A stretch of DNA of 64,000 nt from Gemmatimonadota bacterium (GCA_016194585.1 JACQBG010000040.1:1-64000); one strand, 5' to 3'. Counted from the stretch's first letter, positions 26,527 through 35,928 are shown. The notes: generated by a model from the sequence alone, not told the origin. Program-made: numbers and translations.

Positions 26527-26757
26527 ATGACATCGAGCGAAGCGTTCGAAGCGTCCGCCCGCGCACGACGTGTCGAACGACTGGCCATGCTGGCGCGTCT
26601 CGTCTGGCACGGCCATGTGTCGTTGGCGAACGAGTTCCTGCGCACGCCGCATCCGCTGCTCCACGGCAAGACCCCGCTCGCGTGTGCGGATTCCGAAGCC
26701 GACACCGTCATGGCGGAGCGCGTGCTTCGGCGTCTCGCGTACGGCGTGGTCGGTTGA
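26527..26757 (+). CDS. Short MbcA/ParS-type antitoxin-like protein (DUF2384 C-domain)
   Basis: 76 aa. The C-terminal half (LANEFLRTPHPLLHGKTPLACADSE...VLRRLAYGV) follows the ParS/MbcA toxin-binding signature (FL..PN..L.G..P...). The Xre-like N-terminal domain of full-length members is absent, so this is either a minimal form or a truncated gene. No RES toxin gene follows. It is related in type to the three larger antitoxin-like genes at 30.4, 31.5 and 55.3 kb. Confidence 0.65.
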   Translation: MTSSEAFEASARARRVERLAMLARLVWHGHVSLANEFLRTPHPLLHGKTPLACADSEADTVMAERVLRRLAYGVVG

Positions 26758-27084
26758 GGTGTTCACCCGCGACGATCGCGTGTCGGGACGATGGGCCGCG
26801 CGCCGAGCGCTCCTGCGGATGTGCTGCGTCTCGCGCGGGCTGCCTCGGACGCAGCGTTGATGCTCGTGCGAGCGCCGCGCGCTATCTGGTCTCCGCCCTG
26901 AAACGGCGCGTTTCTCGGTGCGGTGCCGTGCTCAGCCCTCGAAAACGGGTGAAGGGCGACGCAGTGGTGCACGGCCGCGCAAGAGGGTCGTCAGCGCTCG
27001 CCGATGGTGGCTGCGGTGAAGATCGCGGCGACGCCAAGGATCGCGGCGACCCATCCGCTTCGGCGTCGTACGCGATGGGCGTAC

Positions 27085-27542
27085 GGACGGTGATCAGCTG
27101 AGACGGGCGCGCAAGCAGCAGCAGATTCGCCGCGAAGACGGCCGTGCGCACGTAGGCGTGAAGATCCGATGGCGCCTTTCCACACGCAGCGCGCGAGGCC
27201 GAAGACGCGCTTCAAGAGGGAGATGCCCGCCTCAATGCCGGCCCGAAAGCGCCGCAGTTTGTCATAGACCCACTGGCTCCGCGTCATGTCGCGCACGGCG
27301 AGGCCGCGCTTCTTGGCGAAGCAGACATCGGCGACGCCGAGCGCCTTGAGATCGGCGAGATCGTCCTCGGAGGCGAATGCGCCATCCATACTCACTTGGC
27401 GCGGCACGCGGCCGAACAGGTGTTCCTGGCGACGCACCGGCGGGACCGTCCAGGTTGACATCGCCCGCATTTCCCTGCGGGATTGCGCAATCGAGGATGA
27501 GGCTCTGACGTCACTGACGGACGGTTGGTCGAACAGCGGCAC
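27085..27542 (-). pseudogene. Transposase C-terminal fragment with a frameshift
   Basis: Reading leftward, one frame gives DGAFASEDDLADLKALGVADV, YDKLRRFRAGIEAGISLLKRVFG and CVWKG, typical of the last third of DDE transposases (IS5/IS1182/ISNCY type). The expected continuation (TAVFAANLLLLAR) is found near 27115 in another frame, so a one-base change has broken the gene. The N-terminal catalytic part is missing. The 327 bases between 26758 and this fragment hold no recognisable gene. Confidence 0.7.
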
Positions 27543-27656
27543 GCACGAATCGCTTGGCGGCCCAGAGCCGCGCCAGCGTATGCAGGTTCCCTTCTGGGTC
27601 GCCGCCTCGCGCAGTCTGCCAGAGCACCGTCATGGTCAACAGAGAGGGCTCCACTC

Positions 27657-28301
27657 ATGAGGTCGAACAGTGCGCCGAGTCGCGGCCTGCTTCTGTGTGT
27701 CGTGCTTGGCTTCGGTGGAGCATCGACGGCTGCGGCGCAGGAAGTGCCGCGGCCGCCATGGTCGGTTGGTGTGGCAGCTGGAGTTGGGGCGACTCACGTC
27801 GCTCTCGGAAGCGATACCGTTCGACAGGGCAGCGCGATAGTGCTGATGAATGTGAGCGCAAATCTTCGTCTGTCGAGCCATTGGGGGCTCGGAGCGGAAG
27901 TTATGATGTCAGCAGGCGAGAACGCGTCAGACTGCATTCGAGGTGTCACCATCTGCGCGCCGCCGACACGCTTCGGGAGAGTCCACGCCGCAGGAAGCTA
28001 CTCGTTTGCGGAACGCGCAACGTCGTGGAGTCCGACCATGTTGTTCGGCGTCGGCGCGACGAGGCTCTCGGCCGCAGAATGGGGAACGAGAACCCTCGCG
28101 CCCGCGCAGACTGTCGCAAGCTACTCGGTCGGAGTTGATGTCCCGGTAGCGATCTTCGCGCAGGGCAGCATCGTCGTAGGAATGCGCAGTGCGTTCGTTC
28201 CGAAGGTCTCTGGGGGAGACGCCACGACTTGGAACCTGCAGCTGGGCTTTCAACGGTGGCCGAAGACGACCGATTTCCGTCTACCCGAAGATCGCCACTG
28301 A
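27657..28301 (+). CDS. Secreted / outer-membrane beta-barrel-like protein, paralog of the gene at 63 kb
   Basis: 214 aa. A signal peptide (LLCVVLGFGGASTAAAQ) is followed by alternating beta strands with the look of a small outer-membrane barrel (WSVGVAAGVGATHVALG, GLGAEVMMSAGENASDCIRG, WNLQLGFQRW). Two Cys (DCIRGVTICAP) are conserved in the paralog at 63058-63678, as are the strings ENASDCI, SYSF and AAEWGT. Function unknown. Its stop codon is followed in the same frame by a CopD fragment, so the locus has been rearranged. Confidence 0.65.
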   Translation: MRSNSAPSRGLLLCVVLGFGGASTAAAQEVPRPPWSVGVAAGVGATHVALGSDTVRQGSAIVLMNVSANLRLSSHWGLGAEVMMSAGENASDCIRGVTICAPPTRFGRVHAAGSYSFAERATSWSPTMLFGVGATRLSAAEWGTRTLAPAQTVASYSVGVDVPVAIFAQGSIVVGMRSAFVPKVSGGDATTWNLQLGFQRWPKTTDFRLPEDRH

Positions 28302-28439
28302 GATCAGGGGCGTTCCAAAGAGCGCCTCCGTAGATCCGCGGCGCTCGAACTCTTCGTCGGACTGGTTGCGTTGATCGTGACTGCGGTTCTTGTTGCGACC
28401 CCGATGCCAGGCGTGATGCTCGACGCCGTGCAGCCCTAG
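28302..28439 (+). pseudogene. CopD C-terminal fragment
   Basis: 45 codons open in the same frame as the upstream barrel gene but separated by its stop codon. The residues LRRSAALELFVGLVALIVTA followed by VLVATPMP match the final helix of CopD/YcnJ copper-resistance membrane proteins. There is no start codon of its own and the rest of CopD is missing. It is a relic of a copper gene cut by insertion of the barrel gene. Confidence 0.55.
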
Positions 28440-28455
28440 CCTGTGGAAACGGTTC

Positions 28456-29094
28456 ATGTCTTGGTTTGTCGCCTCAATCTATGACCGCTGGATGCGCCCC
28501 GCGGAAACCGCATGTCTTGTCGAATGGCGCGCAGCACTGGTCCGCGGCCTGGCGGGCGATGTTCTTGAGATTGGTGCCGGGACCGGCGCCATGCTCGCGC
28601 ATTATCCGTCGACAATCACGCGACTCGTACTCGTTGAGCCCGACCGCCACATGCGGCGGCGACTCGAGGCGAGGTGTCGCGCCATGGCGTGGCCGCATGC
28701 GGAGGTATCGGATGCGGCCGTCGAACAGATGAGGCTGCCTGATCACTCGTTCGACGCCGTGGTTTGTTCGCTCGTCTTGTGTTCGGTCCCCTCGATGTCT
28801 GCCGCACTCGACGAGGTCTTCCGTGTCCTCAAGCCTGGCGGTCGGTTCTGCTTTCTTGAGCACGTTGCCGCGGAGAAAACCTCCACATGTTACGCGTGGC
28901 AACGTCGCCTGGAGCCGGCGTGGCGCTTGTGCGCCGGGAACTGTCACCTGACGAGGGACACCGAGCATGCCATCTGTGCTGCTGGTTTTCAGGCCGAACA
29001 GATCACGCGGGAGAGCCTTCGAAAGGCGATGCCGCTCATGCGACCGAGCATTCGAGGGATCGCGAGGAAGCCGCTACGCACGGAGGACGTATGA
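28456..29094 (+). CDS. Class I SAM-dependent methyltransferase
   Basis: 212 aa. The SAM-binding glycine motif VLEIGAGTG (~residues 35-43), the acidic loop LVEPD, and the post-motifs FDAVVCSLVLCSV and VLKPGGRFCFLEHV are all intact. It resembles METTL7/UbiE-like small-molecule methyltransferases. Substrate unknown; metal(loid) or thiol methylation would fit the metal island but is speculative. An IS end remnant lies 80 bp downstream. Confidence 0.85.
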   Translation: MSWFVASIYDRWMRPAETACLVEWRAALVRGLAGDVLEIGAGTGAMLAHYPSTITRLVLVEPDRHMRRRLEARCRAMAWPHAEVSDAAVEQMRLPDHSFDAVVCSLVLCSVPSMSAALDEVFRVLKPGGRFCFLEHVAAEKTSTCYAWQRRLEPAWRLCAGNCHLTRDTEHAICAAGFQAEQITRESLRKAMPLMRPSIRGIARKPLRTEDV

Positions 29095-29176
29095 GGATGC
29101 GGCCTGCCCGGCCGTCGACGTTGGTGCGACTGTGGTCAAGCTGAGTTGTGGTGGGCCGCGGTCGCCTACGGGGAAT

Positions 29177-29222
29177 TGAGTCGCCCCGGGTTTCCCGCAG
29201 ACTGTTTCAGTTGAGTGCCGCC
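29177..29222 (+). repeat. Solitary IS terminal end, matching the IS3-family element at 48.5 kb
   Basis: The sequence beginning TGAGTCGCCCCGGGTTTCCC and ending CAGTTGAGTGCC matches the left end of the element at 48476 with only a few mismatches, including the end of the transposase stop region. No transposase accompanies it. It marks an earlier, related insertion that was lost or deleted. Confidence 0.75.
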
Positions 29223-29297
29223 CCCCTGACCGCGGTCGCATCGCCGACCGCTTCTGTGGATGGCGGAGTGGCGCCAACCGTAGCGGGCGATGGTAGG

Positions 29298-29549
29298 TCA
29301 CCGCCGCCGATCCGTCGCGGAAACGTCGAGCAACCGCCCGAACTCTTCCCAGCTGAGGCCCAGCACGGCGAGGAGGCGAGCGAGGTTTGATAAGCGGGGC
29401 TCCCGCTCCGCTCGTTCCAGTAGGCCCACATAGGTCCGGTGCACCTTCGCCCGGTCGGCGAGCGCCTCCTGCGACAGTCCGCGCGCTGTTCGCACCTCCC
29501 GGAGGAGGCGCGCGAGGCGGCGCTGGAGGGGGGTGGGTGGGCGGGACAC
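29298..29549 (-). CDS. Xre-family helix-turn-helix regulator
   Basis: 83 aa consisting of one HTH_3 domain: LLREVRTARGLSQEALADRA (helices 1-2), then VHRTYVGLLERAEREP (recognition helix region). Start has no strong ribosome site visible. It is divergent from the sigma-factor gene at 29743 and may control it. Target unknown. Confidence 0.8.
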   Translation of the reverse strand: MSRPPTPLQRRLARLLREVRTARGLSQEALADRAKVHRTYVGLLERAEREPRLSNLARLLAVLGLSWEEFGRLLDVSATDRRR

Positions 29550-29742
29550 AGCCTATGTATCTCCCGCCTGCGCCGATTCGTCTACAGACAAAGCGACGAC
29601 CGCCAAACCGTATAGTACCTTATCCACGGCATGGAAGAACGCGTGCCGACACGTCGCGATGCGGTCGCGAACATGGTGTCACGTGCTCGTCATCTACTCG
29701 ATGCGCAATCCTTGGGAGGGAAGCGGCCGCGGGAGGTGCGGA

Positions 29743-30342
29743 ATGCCAGCGAACGAGTCACCAGAAGAGAATGTGACGTTGGACGCACTGATCGCCGCCG
29801 TTCGGGCGGGCGACGGCGACGCGGCAACGCCCCTCTTTCGCTCGCTCCGTCCCATTGTGCGGCGCTTTCTGGTCACGCGGTTCGGCCGGGGCGGCATCGT
29901 ACAGCCATGGGCCGAGGACGTCGAGCAGGAGACCCTCTTCCGCGTGCACGTGCATTTTCACGCCTGCCGAGCCAACTCCGTCGGGGGATTCGTCGCGTGG
30001 GTCCTGGTCATTGCGCGCACCGCTGCGCTCGACGCGCTCCGTGCCGAGTTGCCTGTTGAGCGCGACACCTACCGGTCCGCGATCGAACGGTTCGCCGATG
30101 AGAGCGGCGCCGGCGACGACGATTCCCCGAGCCTCGCCGTGCGTGTCGTGCAGGCGCAATCACTCCTTCCGCCGCGCGACGCGGAGCTGCTCTGGCTCCG
30201 GGTCGTGGCGAACCGATCATGGGTCGAGGTAGGCAGCGAGATGGGAATTTCGTGGACGGCGGCCCGTCGGCGATTCCAGCGGGCGCAGCGGTTCCTGCGA
30301 TCCGTACTCGAGAATGGGGACCGTCCGGGGAACGCGCAGTAG
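29743..30342 (+). CDS. ECF-like sigma-70 family factor
   Basis: 199 aa. Region 2 spans ~15-95 (AAVRAGDGDAATPLFRSLRP, DVEQETLFRVHVHF, WVLVIARTAALDALR). Region 4 spans ~135-190 with an HTH (SWVEVGSEMGISWTAARRRF). A GGGAGG ribosome site precedes the ATG. No anti-sigma factor is adjacent. It could drive genes of this accessory region. Confidence 0.8.
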   Translation: MPANESPEENVTLDALIAAVRAGDGDAATPLFRSLRPIVRRFLVTRFGRGGIVQPWAEDVEQETLFRVHVHFHACRANSVGGFVAWVLVIARTAALDALRAELPVERDTYRSAIERFADESGAGDDDSPSLAVRVVQAQSLLPPRDAELLWLRVVANRSWVEVGSEMGISWTAARRRFQRAQRFLRSVLENGDRPGNAQ

Positions 30343-30396
30343 GCTCCGGTGTCACCGCACCGTCTTCAAGTGAAACACACGCACGAGGAGTACCCG

Positions 30397-30932
30397 ATGG
30401 CACCCGTCGCAAGCCCAAGTCGAAGACACCCCGCAGCCCAAAGGGCGTGTCCGGGCCGCCACCATCCTTGCCCGACAATCCGAGCTGGCGCCTCGGAACG
30501 GCCACGTTGATCGCGCCCGTTGTACGGCTCAGCGAGCTCTCGGGAGCCATGCACCGGCTGGCAGTCTCGGGCCTTCCATTCCATGTGGCCATGGACCTGA
30601 TCGGCACGATCGCCGATACCTCGGAGGCCAAGAACACCTTGCTCGACAACGCGGCCCCAGGTCTGCGCACACTCAGCCCAGCCGGTCGTCTGTCTGAGGT
30701 CTAGAGTGAACGCCTGCTCCACGTCGGCCGACTGTTCACGATACTCGAGGCCGCGTACGGAAGCGCCGCGATGGCGCGCGCCCTGCTCACGGTGCCGATC
30801 ATCGGCATGGGCAATCGCTCGGCTCTCCAGAATAGCGGTTCGGTCGCCGGACTGGAGCATGCATGCATGCTCCTGGTGGCGTGGGTGGCGATCGAATTCA
30901 CCGAGGACGCTCGTGGGGGGGGGACGGCGTGA
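30397..30932 (+). pseudogene. Decayed Xre/MbcA/ParS antitoxin relative (copy A)
   Basis: The protein NPSWRLGTATLIAPV...HVAMDLIGTIADTSE...RTLSPAGRLSEV parallels copies B (31476) and C (55286). After LSEV an in-frame TAG (30702-30704) interrupts it. The frame then continues with SERLLHVGRLFTILEAAYG and the ParS-like tail GMGNRSALQNSGSVAG. The only suitable ATG (30397) is one base out of frame. Two lesions mean it is not functional as read. Confidence 0.7.
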
Positions 30933-31475
30933 GGTGATCCGCGTCACACGCGCGCGCGGGTCATGCGCTCCTCGGCGCGGCAACCTGGAGTTGTTGCTCC
31001 TGAATGCGTTCCATCAGCGGGGAGCGAGACTCTTCGCGTCAGACGTGGTGTTGTCCGCTCGATCCATCGTCGGTCTGCACGTGACCTACGCGCGGAGTCT
31101 CGGCGTCGCATGACCCAAGGAGCAGCGATTCCGGAATGTGCACGGGCTGCGCATGTACTGAGCGCAGGGTCACGGGGTGGAAGCTCGCGCAAGGTCCACG
31201 TCGAGCGCTGCAGCGCGCACCGCGCGACAGCCGTTCGAGCAGAACGGGAGCCCGCGGTTCGTGACGCGCTTGCCCGACGGCACTCCCATCCGGCAAGGGG
31301 TGAGCGGCAGTCTTCGTTCACGCGCTTTCTAACGCGGCCATTTCCGTGCGCGACCCGTTGCGGTCGCGGCTTGGTGCGGATCCGATGCGCGACGGTCGGC
31401 GCCGCCTTCTGACTCCGGCGGCGTCGGGTGTCATACACCCGTCTAAGGGAGAAACCCCAGCCGACGGAGCCCGAC
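30933..31475. other. Accessory stretch without a confident gene
   Basis: 543 bases between the two antitoxin-like loci. One short open piece ending at 31113 (NLELLLLNAFHQRGARLFAS) reads like protein but has no credible start, so it may be another gene fragment. Nothing else recognised. Confidence 0.4.
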
Positions 31476-31951
31476 ATGCCGAAGCCACCACGCCGAACGA
31501 AGCCCGCGAAGAAACACTCCACCCCGCGCCCGGAGGCCGAGGCATCGGCATCACTTCCCGCACAGCCGAACTGGCGGCTCGGAACCGCCGAGCAGCTGTC
31601 ACCTGCTGTCGTTGTGCGTGAGCCGCTGGGAGCCCTGCACCAGCTCGCGCTCGCGCGACTTCCATATCACGTGGCCATGGATCTTGTGGGAACCATCGCG
31701 GAATCTCACGACGCGGAGTCCACGTTGATCAATACCGCCGTCCCGAGCCTCCGCACGCTGATCCCGTCAGGACACGTTTCGGTGGTGGAAAGCGAGCGAC
31801 TGCTGCATGTCGGTCGGCTCTTCGTGATCCTCGAGGCTGCGTACGGAAAGCCGCTGGCGCTCAGAAGTGGTCTCGGTTTTCTGAACAGCTAGGATAAGTG
31901 GACAAGCGGGCTCCCCGGGCGACATCTTCGCCCACTACCCAGGAGCTCCTG

Positions 31952-32257
31952 ATGCCGAAACGCCAACGCCGGAACCACGCCCCCGCCTTCAAGGCCAAGG
32001 TCGCCTTGGCCGCCGTCCGCAACGAGGGCACGCTCGCCGAGCTGGCCAAGCGCTTTGATGTGCACCCCGGGCAGATCACCGCCTGGAAGGACCAGTTGCT
32101 GAGCGGTGCCGCCGACGTGTTCGCGGAGGGCGGCCGGCGCACCGAGCCGCCCGTCGACGTGAAGACGCTGCATGCGAAGATCGGCGAGCTCGCGCTCGAG
32201 AATGATTTTTTAGAACACGCGCTCGGCAAGGCCGGCCTGTTGAGCGCCAAGCGATGA
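31952..32257 (+). CDS. IS3-family transposase OrfA
   Basis: 101 aa. An HTH (AFKAKVALAAVRNEGTLAEL...HPGQITAWKDQL) is followed by a leucine-rich coiled coil (LHAKIGELALENDFLEHAL). It ends ATGA-overlapped with orfB, from which a fused OrfAB could form by -1 frameshifting as in other IS3 elements. AGGAG ribosome site precedes the ATG. Confidence 0.93.
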   Translation: MPKRQRRNHAPAFKAKVALAAVRNEGTLAELAKRFDVHPGQITAWKDQLLSGAADVFAEGGRRTEPPVDVKTLHAKIGELALENDFLEHALGKAGLLSAKR

Positions 32258-33081
32258 TCGACCGGACGCACCCGCTGTCCCTCACGCGGCAGGCCGCCGC
32301 GCTCGGGATCAGTCGCGGCGCGGTGTACTACGTGCCGCGCGCCGCCTCGGCGGGCGATCTCGCCCTGATGCGGCGACTCGACGCGCTGCATATGGAGATG
32401 CCCTGGTTTGGCGCGCGCGGCCTGCGGCGCGTGCTCAAGCGCGAGGGCATCTACGTCGGCCGCCGTCGTGTCGGCACGCTCATGCAGCAGATGGGGATCG
32501 CGGCGATCTGCCCGCAACCCGGGACGAGTCGCCGGCACCGCGGCCACCCCGTGTACCCGTACTTGCTCCGGCATCGCACGATCACCGCGCCGAACGCGGT
32601 GTGGGCGATGGACATCACGTACATCCCGATGGCGCGCGGCTTCGTCTATCTCGCCGCCGTGATGGACTGGGCGAGCCGCCGCGTCTTGTCCTGGCGCATC
32701 TCGATCACGCTCGACAGCGCGTTTTGCATCGCGGCGGTCGAGGAGGCCATCGCGCGGTACGGCCGCCCGGAGATCTTCAACACCGACCAGGGCGCCCAAT
32801 TCACGAGTGCCGCGTTCACCGGCCTGCTCCTCGATCACGGCATCCGCCTCAGCATGGATGGGAAGGGCTGCTGGCGCGACAACGTCTTCGTCGAACGGCT
32901 CTGGCGCTCGCTCAAGTACGAAGAGGTCTACCTGCACGGCTACGACACGGTCTCCGCCGCCACGGCGGGCATCGGGCGCTACCTCACGCTCTACAACACC
33001 CGCCGGCCCCACTCGAGTCTCGCGGATCAAACCCCCGACGAGGCATACTTCTTCCCACGGTCGCTCTCCCTGGCGGCCTGA
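32254..33081 (+). CDS. IS3-family transposase OrfB (DDE integrase)
   Basis: 275 aa. N-terminal HTH_21-like part (MPWFGARGLRRVLKREGI), then the rve integrase core with D (WAMDITYIP), D (FNTDQGAQFTS) and E (NVFVERLWRSLKYEEV). The catalytic triad is intact and the frame complete, so the element is probably active. Confidence 0.95.
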   Translation: MIDRTHPLSLTRQAAALGISRGAVYYVPRAASAGDLALMRRLDALHMEMPWFGARGLRRVLKREGIYVGRRRVGTLMQQMGIAAICPQPGTSRRHRGHPVYPYLLRHRTITAPNAVWAMDITYIPMARGFVYLAAVMDWASRRVLSWRISITLDSAFCIAAVEEAIARYGRPEIFNTDQGAQFTSAAFTGLLLDHGIRLSMDGKGCWRDNVFVERLWRSLKYEEVYLHGYDTVSAATAGIGRYLTLYNTRRPHSSLADQTPDEAYFFPRSLSLAA

Positions 33082-33354
33082 CCCACCCCGCTTCCACTTA
33101 TCCCAGCCCGTTTAGCTGTACAGAAAAGCGGAGCCACTTCTCTCGCCCTGCTCGAGACGCCGCTCGCGGGACTGGGCAACCGGTCGGCGCTGCAATGCAG
33201 TGATTCCGTCACGGGCCTGCAACTCGCGGGCGCACTCCTCGTTCCGCTGGTGGCGATCGAGTACACATCGGACGGCGGGGACGCGTCCGCATGACGACCG
33301 TGTGCCCTCGTCTGTATGACACACCTCGTATGACAGGCGCTGCTCGCGCGACCG

Positions 33355-33696
33355 ATGTCTACTGAGGGCGATGACGTGACGGCTGTCGCCGTGACGCTCG
33401 CCGTCCGCCGGTGGTTCCGTGTGGCAACGCAGTCAGGCTCCGTCTACCACGTCGTAGAGACCACGTGCGGTGAGTTCTTCGCGCGCGTCGATAGTGTCCC
33501 GAACCCATTTTCCGTTGCGATCAGTCCCGCGCGTTGGTGGCGGATCCAGCCGGCGGTGCCGTGGCCCCCGCAGATCGGGCAATCGCTCGCGCTGGTCGCC
33601 CGGGCGGAACTGCCGCTCGATCACGCCGAGCGAATGCCTGGCGGCGGCAAGGTCACCTCCGTCGTTCTCGCCATCGAGGAGGCCACGTGGACGTAA
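33355..33696 (+). CDS. Hypothetical protein downstream of the split antitoxin gene
   Basis: 113 aa, beta-rich (VAVTLAVRRWFRVATQSG, SVYHVVETT, SVVLAIEEATW). Not recognised. Its position just after an antitoxin-like gene could make it the partner toxin, but it shows none of the RES motifs (Arg-Glu-Ser) normally paired with Xre/ParS antitoxins. Moderate coding likelihood. Confidence 0.4.
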   Translation: MSTEGDDVTAVAVTLAVRRWFRVATQSGSVYHVVETTCGEFFARVDSVPNPFSVAISPARWWRIQPAVPWPPQIGQSLALVARAELPLDHAERMPGGGKVTSVVLAIEEATWT

Positions 33697-33855
33697 GGCG
33701 TGAGTTGCTGCCGCGCGACGAGCCGGTGCGGTGATGACATGTGACCCGAGACGACCTGGCCGTTCTGCGACGATCCTGACCGCACCTGACGTGCGCTAGG
33801 GCAAACGGCATCAGAGATGACGCGACGATGCACGAAGACAGCCGCTGCGGCGAGA

Positions 33856-34514
33856 ATGGCAGTGACCCTCGCTCCGGCGCCTCCACGACTCGTGACGGCA
33901 CGGCGGGATGCGGTCCGCCGCGTGATCCTCGCGCGCTCACGCCAGGGGCGCCCCGTTTTCGTCAGAATTCCCGGCTTCGAACGGTTGATGCGCCGGGTCA
34001 CGTGGCACCGATCCGCGAGACCGGCTCAGCGCGCTGCTGCGTCAACTCGCCGACCAGACCGCGTACGTCACCGACGGCCTGCTATCGGGCGTGCCGTTGG
34101 TCATCCTCGGTCCTCTCGAGCGCGTGCTCGTCACCAACGGCCGTGCCCTGCGCTTGCGAGCGGGTCTGCCGGCCTGTTCGGAGGCGATGGCACCGCCCCC
34201 GTGCCTTACTGCCGCGTCATGACACCGCGTGGGACATCACGCGAGCCGCGCGGGCGATCGACCGCCCGAGCCGCAACGGCGATCTCCCGCGCGCGTGGTC
34301 GGACGGCAACCGGTGTCCACTCGACCGATTCGCTGACGGTCGGCCGCCCCTCAATGGCGGGGGATTCCCGCGCTATGCGTTGGTGCTCCAGCTCGATGTC
34401 GGCGTGCCCGCCGATCCCGAGGACCTCCTCAACACCATCCTGTGCGAGCCATTTCCCGCGCCCCTCACCGGCGCACCGGAGGCGATTCGCCATCGGCTGG
34501 CGGCGATCCTATGA
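33856..34514 (+). pseudogene. Unknown gene broken by two frameshifts
   Basis: Three protein-like segments follow one another in three frames: PRLVTARRDAVRRVILARSR (to ~34012), DRLSALLRQLADQTAYVTDG (to ~34220), and WDITRAARAIDRPSRNGDLP to the stop at 34514. Joined, they would make a ~215-residue protein. The last segment overlaps the next gene by ATGA, supporting a former operon. Could equally be assembly indels. Confidence 0.45.
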
Positions 34515-34945
34515 CTGGCATGGCGTTCGACACCATCCTGGTGCGTCTCGAAAGCGTGCTCATGGACCCCGACGTCGGCCGCGCCCGTGCGGGCGTCCCA
34601 GCGTTCTGCGCGCAGCTGCAGACCTTCGGCGATGTGCGAGTGATCGCGGAATGGGACACGGCGATTGCCGAGGCGGAGATGCGCCAGTTGGCGCGCACGG
34701 GCCACATCCCGCGCGCGTGGGGTCGGCGCGGCACCATGCCGCTGCTCGCGTATCCGCAGAACGGCCGTCCGGCGCTGTCCGTGTTCGGTCCGCCCGGTCG
34801 CGTGTTGTTGATCGACGCGTTCCCGCCACCGAGCGACGCGGATTCGGAGTGGACGATTCGCGCGCGCTGGATCCCGGAGACTCTGCACGGGGTGATCGGT
34901 GCGATTCGGGAGCGGGTGAACGCGCGGGCAGACGAGCCATGGTGA
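34511..34945 (+). CDS. Hypothetical protein
   Basis: 144 aa starting in the stop of the preceding (broken) gene. Composition is normal for a soluble alpha/beta protein (VRVIAEWDTAIAEAEMRQLA, ALSVFGPPGRVLLIDAFPPP). No family recognised. The 352 bases that follow, to 35297, contain no convincing gene. Confidence 0.5.
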   Translation: MTGMAFDTILVRLESVLMDPDVGRARAGVPAFCAQLQTFGDVRVIAEWDTAIAEAEMRQLARTGHIPRAWGRRGTMPLLAYPQNGRPALSVFGPPGRVLLIDAFPPPSDADSEWTIRARWIPETLHGVIGAIRERVNARADEPW

Positions 34946-35297
34946 CGTTGCCGTTGGCCGGTGGGCGTGGTCGCTCGGGTCGGTCGAACTGCAGCCAGCG
35001 CGGGGGGCGGGACGAAATTGACCGTCAGGTCGACGCGGCGACAGCATCTCGGGTTGGCGTTCGCAGTCACGGGCGCGGATTGGCCGAGCACGCGACGTGG
35101 TGGGGCCGGTCGTGGCGTGTCCGCTCGCTCGGGGCGAGGCCACCGACGATGCCGACGCACGGCAACCCTGCGGTGCGTGCCTCGCGAATCGCTCGCGAGC
35201 GACGACGCACGCCGCGGCTGGGGCGAGGGACCCGTCGATGCGGGCCTCGCGCAAGGGCGATGGACGTCCGTTCGACAACGGGAGGGGCGAAGCACAC

Positions 35298-35726
35298 ATG
35301 GCGACCAACGGCAAGAAGAAGCATGGCGACACCGCGCTCGCTGTCACACTCGAGCAGGCCATCCGAACGGCGATCGCGGAGAGCACCTGGCCGGTACCGC
35401 CGGTCTCCGAACAGCCGGAGGTGCGCCTCGGCGGCTGGTTCCTCGTGCGGCAGCCAGATAACGGCGCGCTCCACCTCGCGGGGAGGAACGTCAGCGAGGG
35501 CGCGGGACGTATGAGCAGCGCGATCACTGGGTTTGATCGGGCGTCGAAACGAGCGGTCACGGCGTCCGGTCGTGTCTATTCCCTCGTCGGTCCGCCCGGG
35601 CGCGATGCCGACGGCGTGTGGGTCGCCGATCAGTGGCTGCGGCGACGCGGCCTCGGTGGACTCACCCCGGCGTGTGTGTTGACGGCCGCAGAGACGGCGA
35701 CGTTCCTCGCCACGTCACGGGAGTGA
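35298..35726 (+). CDS. Hypothetical protein
   Basis: 142 aa, with a purine-rich ribosome site (GGGAGGGG) upstream. Mixed alpha/beta composition (LGGWFLVRQPDNGALHLAGR, SGRVYSLVGPPG). The phrase GWFLVRQ...SGRVYSLV faintly resembles RRWFRVATQSGSVYHVV in the ORF at 33355, which may hint at relatedness. Function unknown. Confidence 0.55.
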   Translation: MATNGKKKHGDTALAVTLEQAIRTAIAESTWPVPPVSEQPEVRLGGWFLVRQPDNGALHLAGRNVSEGAGRMSSAITGFDRASKRAVTASGRVYSLVGPPGRDADGVWVADQWLRRRGLGGLTPACVLTAAETATFLATSRE

Positions 35727-35928
35727 GCATGGCGGCGGCACCGACGGAGGAACCCCGTTCGCGAAACCCGCGGGCGTCGACGACGTCCTGCGTTCTCACG
35801 GGAAACAACGAATGGGCCTCACGGACGTCCGACGCCACCGCTGGCGCTTCTCGCGGGGACTCGTGTTCGTCATCGTCGACCACCGCGACGTCCGTCCGCA
35901 ATGACTGCTCACCGTCCCGCGATCCACG

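Larger units (their letters stand above)
31863..33141 (+). mobile_element. Complete IS3-family insertion sequence
   Basis: 1279 bp. Imperfect terminal repeats: left AGAAGTGGTCTCGGTTTTCT, right complement AGAAGTGGCTCCGCTTTTCT. A 3-bp target duplication CTC flanks it (31860-31862 and 33142-33144). It contains overlapping orfA and orfB. A related, truncated copy lies at 62678-63022. Confidence 0.92.
31476..33294 (+). pseudogene. Antitoxin-like gene (copy B) interrupted by an IS3-family element
   Basis: The 5' part (31476-31862) encodes PAQPNWRLGTAEQL...HVAMDLVGTIAE...ESERLLHVGRLFVILEAAYGKPLAL. The 3' part resumes after the IS at 33142 with LALLETPLAGLGNRSALQCSDS and ends at 33294. Removing the IS and one CTC duplication restores a single frame. 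The rebuilt protein has the Xre/MbcA-like N-domain and ParS-type C-domain also seen at 30397 and 55286. So the gene was intact until a recent insertion. Confidence 0.75.

Noticed and set aside
33817-35514. 565-codon open frame on the plus strand
   Set aside because: Arg/Ser-rich without domains and in conflict with better candidate genes at 34511 and 35298, which have ATGA or ribosome-site support.
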